From Rotaria macrura (lineage: Eukaryota > Rotifera > Eurotatoria > Philodinida > Philodinidae), in contig OENT01000427.1 of assembly GCA_900239685.1 (NCBI GenBank), positions 54,476-118,475 of the forward strand: a stretch of 64,000 nt of DNA, given 5' to 3'. Under the pieces are notes generated by a model. It saw nothing but the letters and a program-made list of their open reading frames with translations, was not told the DNA's origin and did not search any database. Below are positions 50,266 through 63,900 of this stretch, in pieces; position 1 is the first letter of the stretch, and every line of letters begins with the position of its first letter. The position numbers and the translations under genes are program-made.

Positions 50266-51141
50266 GACCATAAAGAAAAGCAAACGTCCTAATCTGGATG
50301 GTTTTGATTAGTATAAGACCTTTACTTATTGGCAGCAATCAATGGTCATACTCACACCCTAAAATACACCAGTGTCATTTTCTGAGTCAGAAAAATTTCA
50401 ATTCGACGTTTTCCACTAAACCCGACTACGAGACCAGTTAGTAATAGATCTGTTGGCTAAAACATATTATGTACAAAAATGAATTAGGCATTTCAATATA
50501 TCGCCGAGTAACAATATATGTCGTTAACCAGTATTAAGCTGATGAAATTTTAACCTAATGAATTTGCCATTTCTCGATAATATGAAGTATAGTCATGTGT
50601 AATTTCACCTGAGGAACGCTTACGTAGAAATGTTGAATGTACTCATCACTAATTGAATCGATTTTTTGTTGAATCGAATGAATAACTTGCTATTGCATAA
50701 TAATGCCTTTTTTAATTTAAGAATACTCGTGTTGAACTTCTTCATGTGAACTCATCGTGCATAATATTACAATACAGATAAGTAGAATGTCCTTTGTTGA
50801 AATCTATTCATCATGAATTAGAAAATAGAATTTTCCTTCACAAAAACTCTGAGCAAAATAAAACAAAGCCATTTAATATTAACTTAGTCACATATTCACC
50901 AATAATACATTAAAGACATTCCATAGACAACAGTACTATAATTATAAATTGAAAATGACTATACTGTGCAAAAGAGACAACGTATAAACTTAAATTAAAC
51001 AATAACAATACAAAAACCTACAATAATTCACCATGACATAATTCATGTGGGAATGATTAAACGAACACCAATATTATTCACAAGTATCTATAATGAACTC
51101 AATTGACAGCTGTCCTTGTTCGATAAAAAATAGATTTAATG

Positions 51142-53861
51142 TTACAGTAAATTGTCTTGAGCATCCATCAAGTCATTCGTATGTTCTTCTTCATCGTCTT
51201 TTAGCCACATACTTTGAATCATTGGCTCCATTTGGCTTATCTCATGTTTTAAACTATTAATATGATGGTCTAAATACCAATGAAGATTTTGTGCAAATAA
51301 TATAAATAGTATTAATCTATTAAAAAAAACGACAGCATGTTTGTGATCTGGAGAGCGTGATAAAATATATTTCCATAAAAGTTCCACATAGATATTTTGC
51401 GCAGCGAAAATCGACAACGTATTAGTACTAACTAGATTCATTTCTGTAAGATCAATATTTCTATTGTTGCCATTGGAAAGTGTAAGTATGATGAGAACAA
51501 GTTTTAATATGATTGGATCAAAAATATATTGTTGAATAATACGATTACGTTTCAAAATCAAATTTGTTGCATTAGAGCCGAATACATTCGCCCAAGACAC
51601 AATCAGATTGGCAGGTGTTGTAGGAAATATAATAGGTTCATTGATATTTATGATGGTTCCAATATGATTTTTGATGAGTCGTACTTTATCATTCATCATC
51701 AGATTGTTAAATTCAGGTATAAGTTTTAAATATTCGATCGATACTTGAAATTCAGATGAGAGTTCGTTTAAAAGCTTGTGCATGCTAGTATGTGGAATTG
51801 TAGGAAAATTTTTCAAGATAGTATTTCTACCTACAATACAAGTGTTTTCGTAGGCATGAAAGACATTAGTAAGTAGAATTTGATCCGATGGAGAAAGATT
51901 TTGCATTGAAGTCGAAGGCATTCTTAATAATGATGGCGATTGCATCTGTTAAAAATAAAAAACAATAGTTTCGAATTTATCAATTCATTTTTTTTAATAG
52001 AATCTGTTGTATGAGTAAAGAATTTATATTTGATAGTGTAGGAACAGTGTGTAATCATGTGTCTATTAAATATTACGCAGTAGCTCATATCTATACGTAA
52101 CAGCAGAAAAAAAATGGAAAAGCACATAGAAATGTCCTATTGATTCATCTCACAAAGTAACTACGAAACAACCGTGACATAATATATCAATGAGCAATGG
52201 CCACCAATACTTCTCCTAGCATAATAATTATACGATTGACTGTTCAACAATTCTATTTGGGCATTTGCCAGCTACTCTGGGATACTGTATAAGTATTAAT
52301 AGAAATAATTTAACGTAGACATCATTTGTTTACTTTGTGGTTAATGTTGTTTCGGCTATATTTGCTAAACTCTCATTAGGATAATAGGTCAATATGATAT
52401 GTCACAATAAATTTTGTAAATCTTAGTAGAATGAAAGCAGATTTTTTTCATAGAAGTAATATGATTAATTATTATTTGTAAATTATCAAATTTTTTTGTA
52501 AATCAATCATGACTTTTATTAATAGATCAGCGACGATACAACTGAATCATATAATTTCTCACTAATAGTCTAACTTTAAAACAACTTGGTGAACATTTCA
52601 TATGTACTATTCAAAAATCAATCGGAAAATTTAGATGCTAGTAAGATGATATTCGTTAGAATAGTTCTTTTGAACTTCAAAAATAAACATCCTAAGTGAT
52701 CGTCATCTTCGTCACACTCATAAAAAATAAGCAGATTAACGAGTCTCACAGATGATTTTCTATTGAAAAATAATTCATAGTCAACGGAATGATCTTTCTT
52801 AGTTATAAATAAATTCTAAATGGGATTTTATTTGTTTCTTGACATGTTCACAAAATATATATCGTTACCCTGGTTGCTGATGGCTTTTTTGTAGTCGTGT
52901 GCTCTTTGTCGTAATGTAACGTTACTACTATTACTCTACCTCCAGATTCGACAAGCGAATAAGCCTGGTTATCATATCAATCATATCTTCGGAAAATATT
53001 AGTATACTATGAAATTTCTACATTAGTCTAAATCTAGATCTTTATGAAGGTATATGCCACCTATTTTCAGATGTTTTGATACTAAAAAACAGGAATTGTG
53101 ATGTGGTCATTTGCTACTCATAATGAGCAATCAATCAATCTTCGATAGGTGTATACTAGTATGCATAGAATGACACTACATCGAATTTCCGATTTAAAAC
53201 GTATGGCAAAACAGTTTTTCGAAAAGCAACACTAGTGTTCTTCAAAAAGTAGTGTTTGTCTTCTTACACGTAGTGTACATTATGATCTTGTTTCGATTCA
53301 AATAGCAATTTTTTCCTATGAAAATTTGGACCTACTCCGACTTTATTCTTCCACACCTACGCTTATCTTTTCTCAATCAATTCGACTTGTGATATAAGCA
53401 TATTAATTTATTTGATACAAACCCATGTGGGATATTGTTCATCACTCCATTGACCACGTTTCAGACGATTGATTGCAACTAGTTTATTTCGTGCTTCACG
53501 TTTGTCATCAGACAGAATCAATGATCTTTTCATTCCAACGTGAAAACATTTTGCCAAACGACAACAATTACACGAACGACGATATTTGTATGTTATTGAA
53601 CAATCACCGTCACCTTGACATATGAATTCTTGCGTCTAATAAAAGAAGTGAAAATCTTCGTCGTACAACAATAGTACAATATCGAAGGATGCAACTTACA
53701 CCCAGTTTGACTGCATTTCTTCGAAAAAAAGCTTTGCAGGGCATGCATGTCGGTACACCGAAATTGATGCCAATGGAAACTCCATCACACACAAAACAGT
53801 GATCAAAATTTTTCATCGCCATTGAGCTCGTTTGAGTCTCAGAAAGTGTGATCAGTATCAA
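51142..53861 (-). CDS. Nuclear receptor 4 of the tandem array (P-box CMPCKA)
   Basis: Nuclear hormone receptor. Three phase-0 exons: 53700-53861, 53423-53635 (71 codons) and 51142-51945 (268 codons). Starting at 53861 gives 392 aa; starting at the second in-frame Met region (MAMKNFDHC) gives about 377-379 aa and matches NR2 better. Finger [34 protein letters not shown]. Finger II: CQGDGDC, RRSCNCCRLAKCFHVGM. The ligand-binding domain has SIEYLKLIPEF, NDKVRLIKNH, AQNIYVELLWKYILSRS and VVFFNRLILFILFAQN. The C-terminal tail is acidic (DDEEEHTNDLMDAQDNLL). Intron 1 is 64 nt, intron 2 is 1477 bp. The finger-II exon and intron 1 are nearly identical to those of the NR3 pseudogene, which marks NR4 as the intact partner. 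Ligand unknown. Confidence 0.9.
51946..53422 (-). other. Intron 2 of NR4
   Basis: A 1477-bp intron separating the DNA-binding and ligand-binding exons. No coding sequence or repeat recognised. Confidence 0.6.
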
Positions 53862-55619
53862 ATATGTCCCGTGTGATAAATTATGGAAGATTACTCGATG
53901 TTAAATGGATAAATAACGAAAAGGTTGAATTTATATCAGCCATTTTCAACAATAAATGTTTTATCTGAAATGAAACTAAAAGATTTTCAGTTCAAAAACC
54001 TATACGGAGATCCATAGCTTCTCAATGTTTTTGATTGGTTATTTTCCGACATAGTAAGACATATTTATTCTAATAAATATGGCAATGACTTTCCGATCAG
54101 ATGTAAAAGATCGGGAATTTAAAGAAAGAAGCCTTTTTGATCGAGTTACACAGACCGAAAATCGATGATTAGAGAAAAATGAGGATATTATCCCACGTAG
54201 GAAGCGGAGTTCACGTTTTCTCGGAATCATACTAAATTTATGTGATTGTCAATTAAAATGTATTTTGTTCATTCAAAATCTAGTTAAATTTTGGCATATA
54301 CGGAAGTCAACAGGATAAACGAGATTTTAAATAAGATGTTGAGATGAAATCCATATAACTGGCCTCTAAACAGATGGAATTCGAATGTGTGGATGTTCTC
54401 AAGTACCATTGTAATTGATAGCTCCTGATAGTTCGTTTAAAACACCGAAGTAAATAAATCTCTTAAAAAATGAATTTCCCAAAAAGACATGACCTCATGG
54501 ACTCTGTTCCAAGTGAATGAATATTATTTTCTAATTCTGGACAAGTTTTGTTTATTATTGAAACAAAGTTTATTGTAAACCAGAAACGGAAGAAGTGTTA
54601 TCTCAGGGTATTCTCTTCGAAAGACTTCATAAATATAATCGACTGTTGACATCAACAACTAAATGAAAACTATGTTCGTGTTAGAATCGTTGCGCTTAAT
54701 AACCTTCATCTATGGTAACAGGACACCTAGCCACATATTTCATTGATCATCAGTAATCCCAATCAAATTCTCTAATATTAATGACTCATTCTTTCGTTCC
54801 AAAATTTGATAAACCTATGTTAATTTTTAAATAAAGTCACCAAAAATCTTTAGTCCTTATACGCAATAAATACCATTTACCTATTGCTGACTATATCTTT
54901 TTGTTAAACACCATCCAACGGATTTATGGTTGATTTATTATATATTATATTCTAACAACAGCTCAAATCATAATAAATTTTGTATCTACATCATGATAGT
55001 TGCCATGGCATGAACTAATTGAATTTCATTTCATGCTGAGTATTAACTGGAGCGATTACACTTTGTTGTTTCATAGTGAAATCCTCTTTTTTTACTATTC
55101 CGATATTTACTAAAGCATGATCTAGTCGACATTGTTCTTCTGAAAGAAATCCATTCAATTCTAGTCGAAGTAGTAACAAATAACATGCCTTTCACAAAAT
55201 CACATACGCCTATAATATGAAAAGACATTGTCATTTGTTTACAAAGTCTAAATAAAATATACGAAATAATATAATTGAAAACCCGACTTATTGACGTATT
55301 GATCCATTATTTGTTTCCATGATTCCATAAGCACTAATGCGAATCACATATGTAACTTCGACATTATGACATATAAGAAAAAACTGGCATGAACAAACCA
55401 ATGATTTACGAAACTTGAACTTGCAAAAACATATCGTTCACTGATTCATAATTAGTAGTTAATAATGATGTCTAAAAAAGACCATCAAGTCTATGCAGCG
55501 TAAATTATCTATTTTCGATTCGTGTTACTTAGAAGTAAGTAATAGCTTTTACATTACGTTGTAAGATTTCGAGTCATGTATTTATTATTGATATTTGAGG
55601 CTTCTTGTTTTTCTTCTGT
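53862..55619. other. Spacer between NR4 and NR5 pseudogene
   Basis: AT-rich spacer including the likely NR4 promoter. Short frames (54039-54230, 55043-55234) show no domain. Confidence 0.45.
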
Positions 55620-56364
55620 TCATAGTGATAAAATTCGCATTATTGTTTCTGATTGTTCGATTTCATGTTTTAAAATGTAAACGTCATTGTCTAAATGAAA
55701 ATACAGATTTTGTGCAAATAATATAAACATCATAAGTCGATTAAGAAAAAGCATCGCAAGTTTCTCCTCTAGTAAGCGTGATAAGATATAGTTCCGTAAA
55801 GGTTCAACATAAGTGTTTTGAGCAGTGAAGGAATATGATGAATAGTCACAAAGTACGTTAATATCTATTTCATCAATGTTGCTACTGTTGCGACAGTTGA
55901 AAATACGTGCTGCAAGACGAATATAAGAGCAGTCTTTAACGTGATAGGATCAATAGTGTTTTGTTCAATAATTCTGTTACTACGTTTCGAAAGTCGCTTC
56001 ATTTTATTAGAACCAATAAGATCGCTCCATGCTATGATAAGATTATTCAATAGTCTCGGGTGCATTAGGGGTTCATTAATGTGAACTAGAGGCTCATATT
56101 ATATAATGAGATGGATTTTTTCATCTATGATGAGATAGTTAAATTCTAGTGTAACTTTTTTAATATTCGGTGATGACTTGAAACTCAAAAAGTGCTTCAT
56201 TGATACATTTATGAACAAACGTATGTTGAATGATGGGAGAAATGTTTTACTTTCACACAAATTTCTCCATATGTATGAAAGCTGTCAGTAAAAGGAATTT
56301 GATCAGATGATGAAGGACACATAGTTGAACTGAATGGTATGCGTGGTAATGAGGGTGACGGTAT
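55620..56364 (-). pseudogene. Nuclear receptor 5, orphan ligand-binding-domain pseudogene
   Basis: A relic of the third exon only. Recognisable blocks, in order: IPSPSLPRIPFSSTMCPSSS and DQIPFTDSFHTYGEICVK (cf. MQPPSLLRM, DQVLLANIFNAYETTC); KKVTLEFNYLIIDEKIHLII followed by TAA; HINEPLMHPRLLNNLIIAWSD and LIGSNKMKR; then a frameshift; SFTAQNTYVEPLRNYILSRL, MLFLNRLMMFILFAQNLYFH and LKHEIEQSETIMRILSL ending in a stop. There are several stops and at least two frame changes. No matching DNA-binding exons were found in the 4.5 kb upstream, so the copy has lost its zinc fingers or was a partial duplicate. Closest by eye to NR4 and NR6. Confidence 0.85.
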
Positions 56365-59300
56365 CTTTTAATAAAAGTAAATGCTAAAATCGAACAAGTA
56401 AATTCAACGTGAGACAATGAAGTTATATGATGAGTATCATCAATAATATTGAGGATGTAGAACTAGAAGATTATCCTGCATGTTCAATAGATTGGGAAAA
56501 AGCAGAGGTTATGCGTATCGTTCCGGGACGGGAGGAGGGAAGAACAACACACAGAAAATCATGAATTACTCACTAAATCAATTAAAACCACAGAATGACT
56601 GCACAACAACTATGATATTATGATATCTGTGATTGCTTGATGACTAGTCCACGAGTAATATATCAGCTGTCGAATGTCACACATTTGGTATCACACTACT
56701 AGTATAAAGACAGCTGCATGCGATATTAGTTGCAATATAAATTATGCAAAATTCAGGATACATCGTAGTGCTACGGTGTAGAGAATTTCGTCTCCAAGCT
56801 TTCTATGATGAATTAGCAGTTTCGTGAGCGATGCAAGTTTTTGAAATTTTAATTAAATTCAAGTAAGATGATTTCATCAAAGACGGAAGACCATACTACG
56901 TAGATGAGTAAAATTTGATAGATCAAGAAAAAATCTGTTCATCAATCCAGAGGATGTCGACAAAAAGAATACGTCCCAAAACCTATGCTTAGCAGATACT
57001 AAGAAGTATCAGTTACACTACACCAACCGTTTTATATTCCAACATCAATATAAATGACTGCTTTTTCTGAAAAGAAAAAACTAATCCTACTATGTGGGAT
57101 ATTTCTTAAAATCTATAATACCTTATAGGCAGGCTTATTACCCATGGAGACTTATTGCTACTCAAATCGATACATTGAAAGATCTTCTGTCCCATCTTAA
57201 GGATAATAGGCTTCGTTTTCAACATTCTTTGAAATCAATTATTTATTTTCCATGATGTTTTCCCACTATAATTTCGAAAAACGGATTTGTTTTTTAATTT
57301 GTTTAATCGTTCAATTATGAAGATTTGTGTGCATCATCTGAATTTCATTTTGTAGACGATATCGAAATGTGGTATGGCTTAGCTTAAGCAAAACTCTTAT
57401 CGACTTTTTAAGATTTCTCAATTAGAGTGGCAAACAGATGTACAATCTTTCTTGATTTTCCTTATCTCTAGATTTGATAAAATAGATCCGAGGAAAAAGT
57501 TGTTGTCGAATCTTAGTAGATCTACTTCTATTTAACGTAATTTGTTTCGTTATGTCTTTCTTTTTGTTAAGTGATCCTATATTTGACTGGCAAAGTGCAT
57601 TGCCTTGTATAAGAATGTAATCTGACCCCAGATGAATTTATACAATTACAAGTAATACTATTCTTATACACATTACTCGTATGCTCTAGTATGCATTGAT
57701 TTAAAAAATCAAACAAATACCAGTCCAAGAAAATTGATCATTCTTATTCTCCCTGTCTCAGGACAATATTTTGATGTTGATCGATTACGCGTGATTTAAT
57801 TTCATAAGTTCGATTCTAATAATCGCTCATTACTGTTCTACCGCAAAATTTCCCGTCATAGCAAAAATATTAGTTGAACTTCAGAATTTTCAAGAATATC
57901 AATTTTGAAATATTAATTGCATAGAATGAGATAAACCACATGTTTTCGTTTGTCATTGGTTCTAACGATTCGTAAAAATGAATCCATAGCGTACGCAACA
58001 AACAAACGTTTTCATTCTACTTAACATTTCGTGATTTAGAATCAAGGATTATTTCCGTCAAAAATTTGACTTCAGCTATATGAATTGATACACGCAATTA
58101 ATAATTTGTAATAAAATTACAAGCATTTCCACTATAACGATCTCAGATTTTGCTTTTAATCAATGTGAACATTTTTAACACCAATTTCAGCTCAAGCATA
58201 CGAATAATTCGTACAAATCATGTTTTCACGTGAAACTTTTATCGTCGAAATGTCATTACTTTGTGAAGTTTTCTACGGTACGAAATTAATGACAGTTTCA
58301 GAGTCGTTTTTGATTTGAAATGAATACACATAAGGGAAAATTTGCATTCTTTCGAGTAATTCTCAACAAAATATTTCTTGTCTGAAAGTAAACTAAAAAG
58401 TTTGAAAGCAGGAATGTATGCATTTTTACTTGTTGCTAACTAGAAAAAATCGTATTCAGTATTTTTACTTGATGAATCTGAAAAGCGACTGTTTCGATGA
58501 TTCACTTATATGTACAATTATGATGAATGGCATTTAATAGACATATTTCAACGATCCATTTTCACAAACAAATGCAACTATCAACGATACATGTAACTAT
58601 ACACGTGATTACGATTGATGTCGTAGAAGACAGCGTAGACTATTACTGTACTGTGTTTTCAAATCATCAATAAGACTTTTTAGATGTTTACTGAGAAAAT
58701 TACGAACTAAAATTTAAATCAATGCTTAATTGGATCTATTCTCGAATTGAAAGAAAATTGATGTGAAGACCAAGAAGTCTTTGTGACTAAATTGAATTTA
58801 ACATCATTGAAGTCATTCAAAACTAGATTGATATGAGACGATCAATTAAAAAGAAACGTTTGAAACATTGAAGATGAAACTTTTTTTTTGATTGAAGTTT
58901 AGAATAATTATACAGTCGCTTTGTCAATCAAGAGACTATTAGTTTTCTCTAGTTTAAATTTCATTCATGACTCTTCTCAACGACGAACCTAGGGCTGAGT
59001 TTCCTTTTCTTTTGTACTAATCTCATTTATGTCATCAGTATATGTTGAAACTATTCGTTTGATTGAGTTTCAATTTTTGAAACATTATTCACTTCTGGCA
59101 ATACGTCCAGATGGGAGTACGCAAAGTACTAGTAGGAAAGAATCATGTTCTTGTTAAAACATATCCATAGATAGAAAGAACAGTATCGGACTACCTTAAT
59201 ACTGTTCAGTTTTTGAAAAAGTTCAGAAGGAGTAAATGCAAATAACGTCTATCAGGCTCGAAACGAGTCGAACACATTTAATATTGTATTCATTATACTT

Positions 59301-60935
59301 TCACATATAAGAATATATCTATCAATGAAAAGAAATGACTTGATTCTTTTGAATTCGATGAAACATATGTGCATGCCGGCAAACGCAAACTTTTACAACA
59401 TATCGAAACGATATTTATTCTCAATGTTCTTAAATACATACATGAAACGTTTTTTAAAATTATACAATTTGAATTAGTTTTTCCTTTGAACGCTAAATGT
59501 TATCATGCAGAAATTTACAGTATTAAAGTAAACAACTAATAGTATTTATGTATTATTAATACTCGACATTTTACAAAAAAACATTTGTGTCCGAAATATT
59601 ACTACTCTATAATATCCATGCACAGATTAAATATAGCTCATTGTTAACTAGATTTACTGGTAATGTTCCAAAACTTAGCGACCTAATCGTATAATGTTGA
59701 TAACGAATCCCTTACATCGTTTAGTCAGAAAAAGAAACGAGTATCTTTAACTTCCATCCCAATTAAATAATTGCTGTGATCGATTGTAAGAATTCATACC
59801 GTTATAGCTAGGGAAAAGTAGTGTTAACTGATTGATCATACAGCTTCCACTATTAATATGCATAATACTTGCTGTATTCCTAGTCGTTGTTAGCAAACTT
59901 TAAGATACAACAAAGACGATTGAAAATGTTCGATGTCCAGAATAAATATGTGAATGAATGTAGTTGTGCAATTTCCAATCATTATACTCTTCAAAATCAT
60001 TGATTTTCTTCTTGATTTCAGCATTTAACATCATCAGAAAATATAGAAAAATTCCCAAGATCTAATGATCCAGAGCGAAGTAATAAAAACCATTGCCATT
60101 CACATGCAAGCATCGGTACAAAATCTTCAAATACCACTATGTTTTTGTCTGGTTTATCATTCTAATAACAAAAATACTATTCTAAATCGTAAACAGATGT
60201 TAATACTCACTCTCTGTTGATCAAGTTTGCCAGCAATGACCATTGAGATATCATGAATCAATTTTTGGCTTCTATGCAATAGAGTTCAAGATCAACTCAC
60301 AACACAAACAATTTCTGTGATGTGAGCTGATCAAGTTCATTCGTTTAAAAATCTTAATTTTTACGATTCGAATTCTACTGTCAAAATTTCAATCTATTTT
60401 TGATTATGTGCAACGTTTGTCGATGTATATAATAAGATTTCATTTTCGATCAATTTTCATGTTAAAACTAATCTCATGAATTATAATTATGTATTACTGG
60501 AATGGAATAAAAGGATTCAAATAAACTTTTTCTAGGAGTCTATTCATCTAAAATTGCTCAAAGAAAAACAATTATCATCTATTTCACAAATCTCAATGTA
60601 CAAACTGAGAGAGAACATTAAACATTGAAGAATTGGTAAATTCACTTGAACCAGTACTTTAGTCATAATGTAGAGGCAAATAAATAAATATTTATGTATA
60701 CAATTCATGACATTAGTAATCATGAGAGTATGCACAATAGAAACAAACAACATGAACAGTACAACGACGCTACAAACTTAATGAAGATTAAGATTCTGAC
60801 TATTTTTAATATTAGAGATTACAAGACTTTACAGTTGAATAATATTAAATACATAGTATTATGTTTCTCAATAAATGATTACTTTCGAATCAGCACGTCA
60901 TATCTTCATTCACATTCAAATCATTCGTATTTTTG
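56365..60935. other. Spacer between NR5 pseudogene and NR6
   Basis: About 4.6 kb of AT-rich DNA. A small hairpin (ACATCGTAG TG CTACGGTGT) lies near 56759-56779. I searched by eye for zinc-finger exons of NR5 and found none. Confidence 0.5.
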
Positions 60936-63900
60936 TCAGGATGTTTTTTGCAGCCACATACTTTTCATTATTGGCTCCATCCGTTCTATTTCATGCCTTA
61001 AATTACTGAGATAGTTGTCCAGATGTAAATGCATGTTTTGTGAAAATAAAATAAACATCATTAATCGATTAAAGAACTTCACTGCATGTTTTTCAGTCGG
61101 TGATCGCGATAGAAGATATCTCCAAAGTAACTCAACATAGATATTTTGAGCATTAAATATTCTAAATGTATCTTGAATAATCAGATCGTTATCGGTTTGA
61201 CCAGCATTCCTATTGTTACTACTTGAAAGTACGAGAATAATTAGGAGCAGTTTTAATAAAACTGGATCAAATGTATACTGTTCAATAATTTTATTACGTT
61301 TCAGAAGAAGATTTGTATTATCAGAACCAAAAGTATGCGTCCATGTCGTTACAAGATTAATAGATGGTCCCGGATACAGTAGCGGTTCATTTATGTGAAG
61401 GATGGTACCAACATGATTTTTTACAAGACGTATTCTATCATTGAACATTAGAGTATTGAATTCAGGTATAAGTTTCAAATATTCGATAGAGATTCGCAAT
61501 TCTGCAGATAGTTCATTCATAAATCCATGCATAGATGTGTGTTGTATAGAGGGGAAAGATTTTAATCTAGAATTTTTTGCTTCGACACAAGTAGTTTCAT
61601 ACGCATTGAAAATATTAGCAAGAAGGACTTGATCGGTTGCCGACAAATATTGCATGTGCGTTGATGCCATACGAAGTAATGATGGTGGTTGCATCTTTTA
61701 AAATAGTGAATATATTACATACGTATATGAGTGAATTGCAAGTTTTTGGTACGATTGGCGCAAAAAAATGAAAACAGATCAAAATAATTTTTGAGTGGTG
61801 CATTGTATTATACTCTATGCCTGTACTGGCCAGTAAAAGTTTCCCAGCACTTTATCGAATATAAAGGGAGATAAACGTTTTACAAATATTTTGATTTTTC
61901 TCACGAATATTATTTCCTACTAAATAAAAATTTACATTTACTAAACTTTTCGAGAAATATTTCGAATTGGTACGATAATTCTTACATTTATTAGTATCAC
62001 TGACAAATTTTGATAACAGATTGATATAAATTTATATTGAAAATATAAATCAGTAATGTATTTCTGAATTGAAATGATAAATTCAATACTCTACCAAACG
62101 AAGAGCAAAACTACCTTATAATTCTCAATTCTTGTTTGTAGTCAACTCCAAGAATGTTTTCAGAATGGAACGAATCCAAACATATCTGATATGCGATTCG
62201 ATTTGTTCGGTTAAAATTTTTCCTTGTGAAAAATGTCCTTCCACATTTAGCCATACGATGTAAATTTCTCCCTAATAGGAAAAGATACAAAGCTGAAATT
62301 CATACCGTTTATACAAATCTAAGAACTATGTATACGGTAAAAGTTTGAATGAATACAAATAAACTGTTTACGAGTTATTTACAAAGTAGTTTTCTACATA
62401 TATCCTTCTAGAAAGTGAGTGAATATCTGTTGTATACAAAAAGATAGTGTTGTTTTATAGAGGAAATAATCATTAAGGCAAAAAAATTTTTAGTAGTTGT
62501 TTACTAATTTAGTTCTTTATCTTTTGGATACCTTCGTTCTCCTTCACCATGTTTGCCCTAGGATGAAGTTGGAGTACTGCATCCTTCTGCGTGAAAGTGA
62601 CGAAGTGTATGGCATACAGTGTTGCGGATGAAACACCATAGAAAGAAAAAGATGATAGCAAACGAGATATAAAAAATAGTAGAACATTCGATGCTGTACA
62701 AAACTGATTATTCATTACTTTTTTTCTTTCCTTCTTGTGCTCAAAAAAGTTCAATTATTAGAACATCTGATTGTAAAAAATGATCTTTTTTTCACAGTAC
62801 ACAGCTCTTAGCTGAAGAACAGTAAGAGTTAAAGAACTGAAATTTATTGTAGCAGTGAAACACCCAAAGACAAGAAACATATAAAAAATTTGTCGAAATC
62901 AATTAAAGGAAGCCAAAGTTGTTAGCCGAATATAACTGAAATATCAATGGTACCTAAAAGTTGCAATCCACTCATACATAGGACGAACGAAATCCGTATT
63001 TTACAACGAAGTTGTAATTTGAATACTTAATCTAGTACCGAAATCCAGAATAGAAAATATTCTCATTAATTATGTTAACATATTAAACAGGCAACAAGTT
63101 ACCTATACTAACGATAAAACAAAGTGATCAGGTATCAAAAGTAGTAACTAATCATTTTATCAATTGATCTTGCAAAGCAACTACATGGGTTTTTTCTTGT
63201 CTACGATGAAATAGTACAATAGATCATAATCTTAATTTTGGCCTCTCATTAAACTCTTGTACGAAACTTTTACAGTAGTATTATAGATTATAATTAATCA
63301 ACAGCTAAAACACCTGAGCAAGAATAACCGAACGGATTATCAATCGAAATAGAAGGTGAAAAACAAGTGATACAACCAAACACCAACTAACACTCAGAAC
63401 TGATAAAGATAATCTATAGTTTGTATTACGCATCCCACTATCAATTCTAAGAATGTTTTTTCCTCACGGTGACATATTTTAGTTCTTCATCTCTTTAACT
63501 TTTGCACAATGACAAATATCAATTTTATTCAACGATGTTTATTGAAAACTATGATCTGATCAGATTCATCAGGTCATTCCTTTCTCATGCTCATTCGAAT
63601 ATTATCTCCGTACTAATTTGAACCTAAACTAGATTTCTCTTCCGTATACAATAGTAACGCACCCATATGCGCCGTTGAGGTTCAGCAATTGCGTCACGTT
63701 TTAGACGGTTAACTGCAACCAGTTTATTTCTAGCTTCACGTTCATCCGTCGAAAGAATCCATGATTTCTTCATTCCAACACGAACACGTTTCGCCAAACG
63801 ACAACATTTACACGAACGACGATATTTGTAGGTTATTATGCAATCACCATCACGTTTGCAACAAAATTCATGAGTCTTGAATGAAGAAGAAAAGTTCAAC

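Larger units (their letters stand above)
48920..51141. other. Spacer between NR3 and NR4 with strand-biased blocks
   Basis: Contains a purine-rich block (about 49648-49860) and a block of repeated TTTACT/AGTAAA-type words (about 50095-50265). A 75-codon plus-strand frame at 49808-50035 has no recognisable domain. The rest is plain AT-rich DNA. Confidence 0.5.

Noticed and set aside
60694-61014. 106-codon plus-strand open frame
   Set aside because: It runs antisense through the end of the intact NR6 ligand-binding exon; a shadow of that gene.
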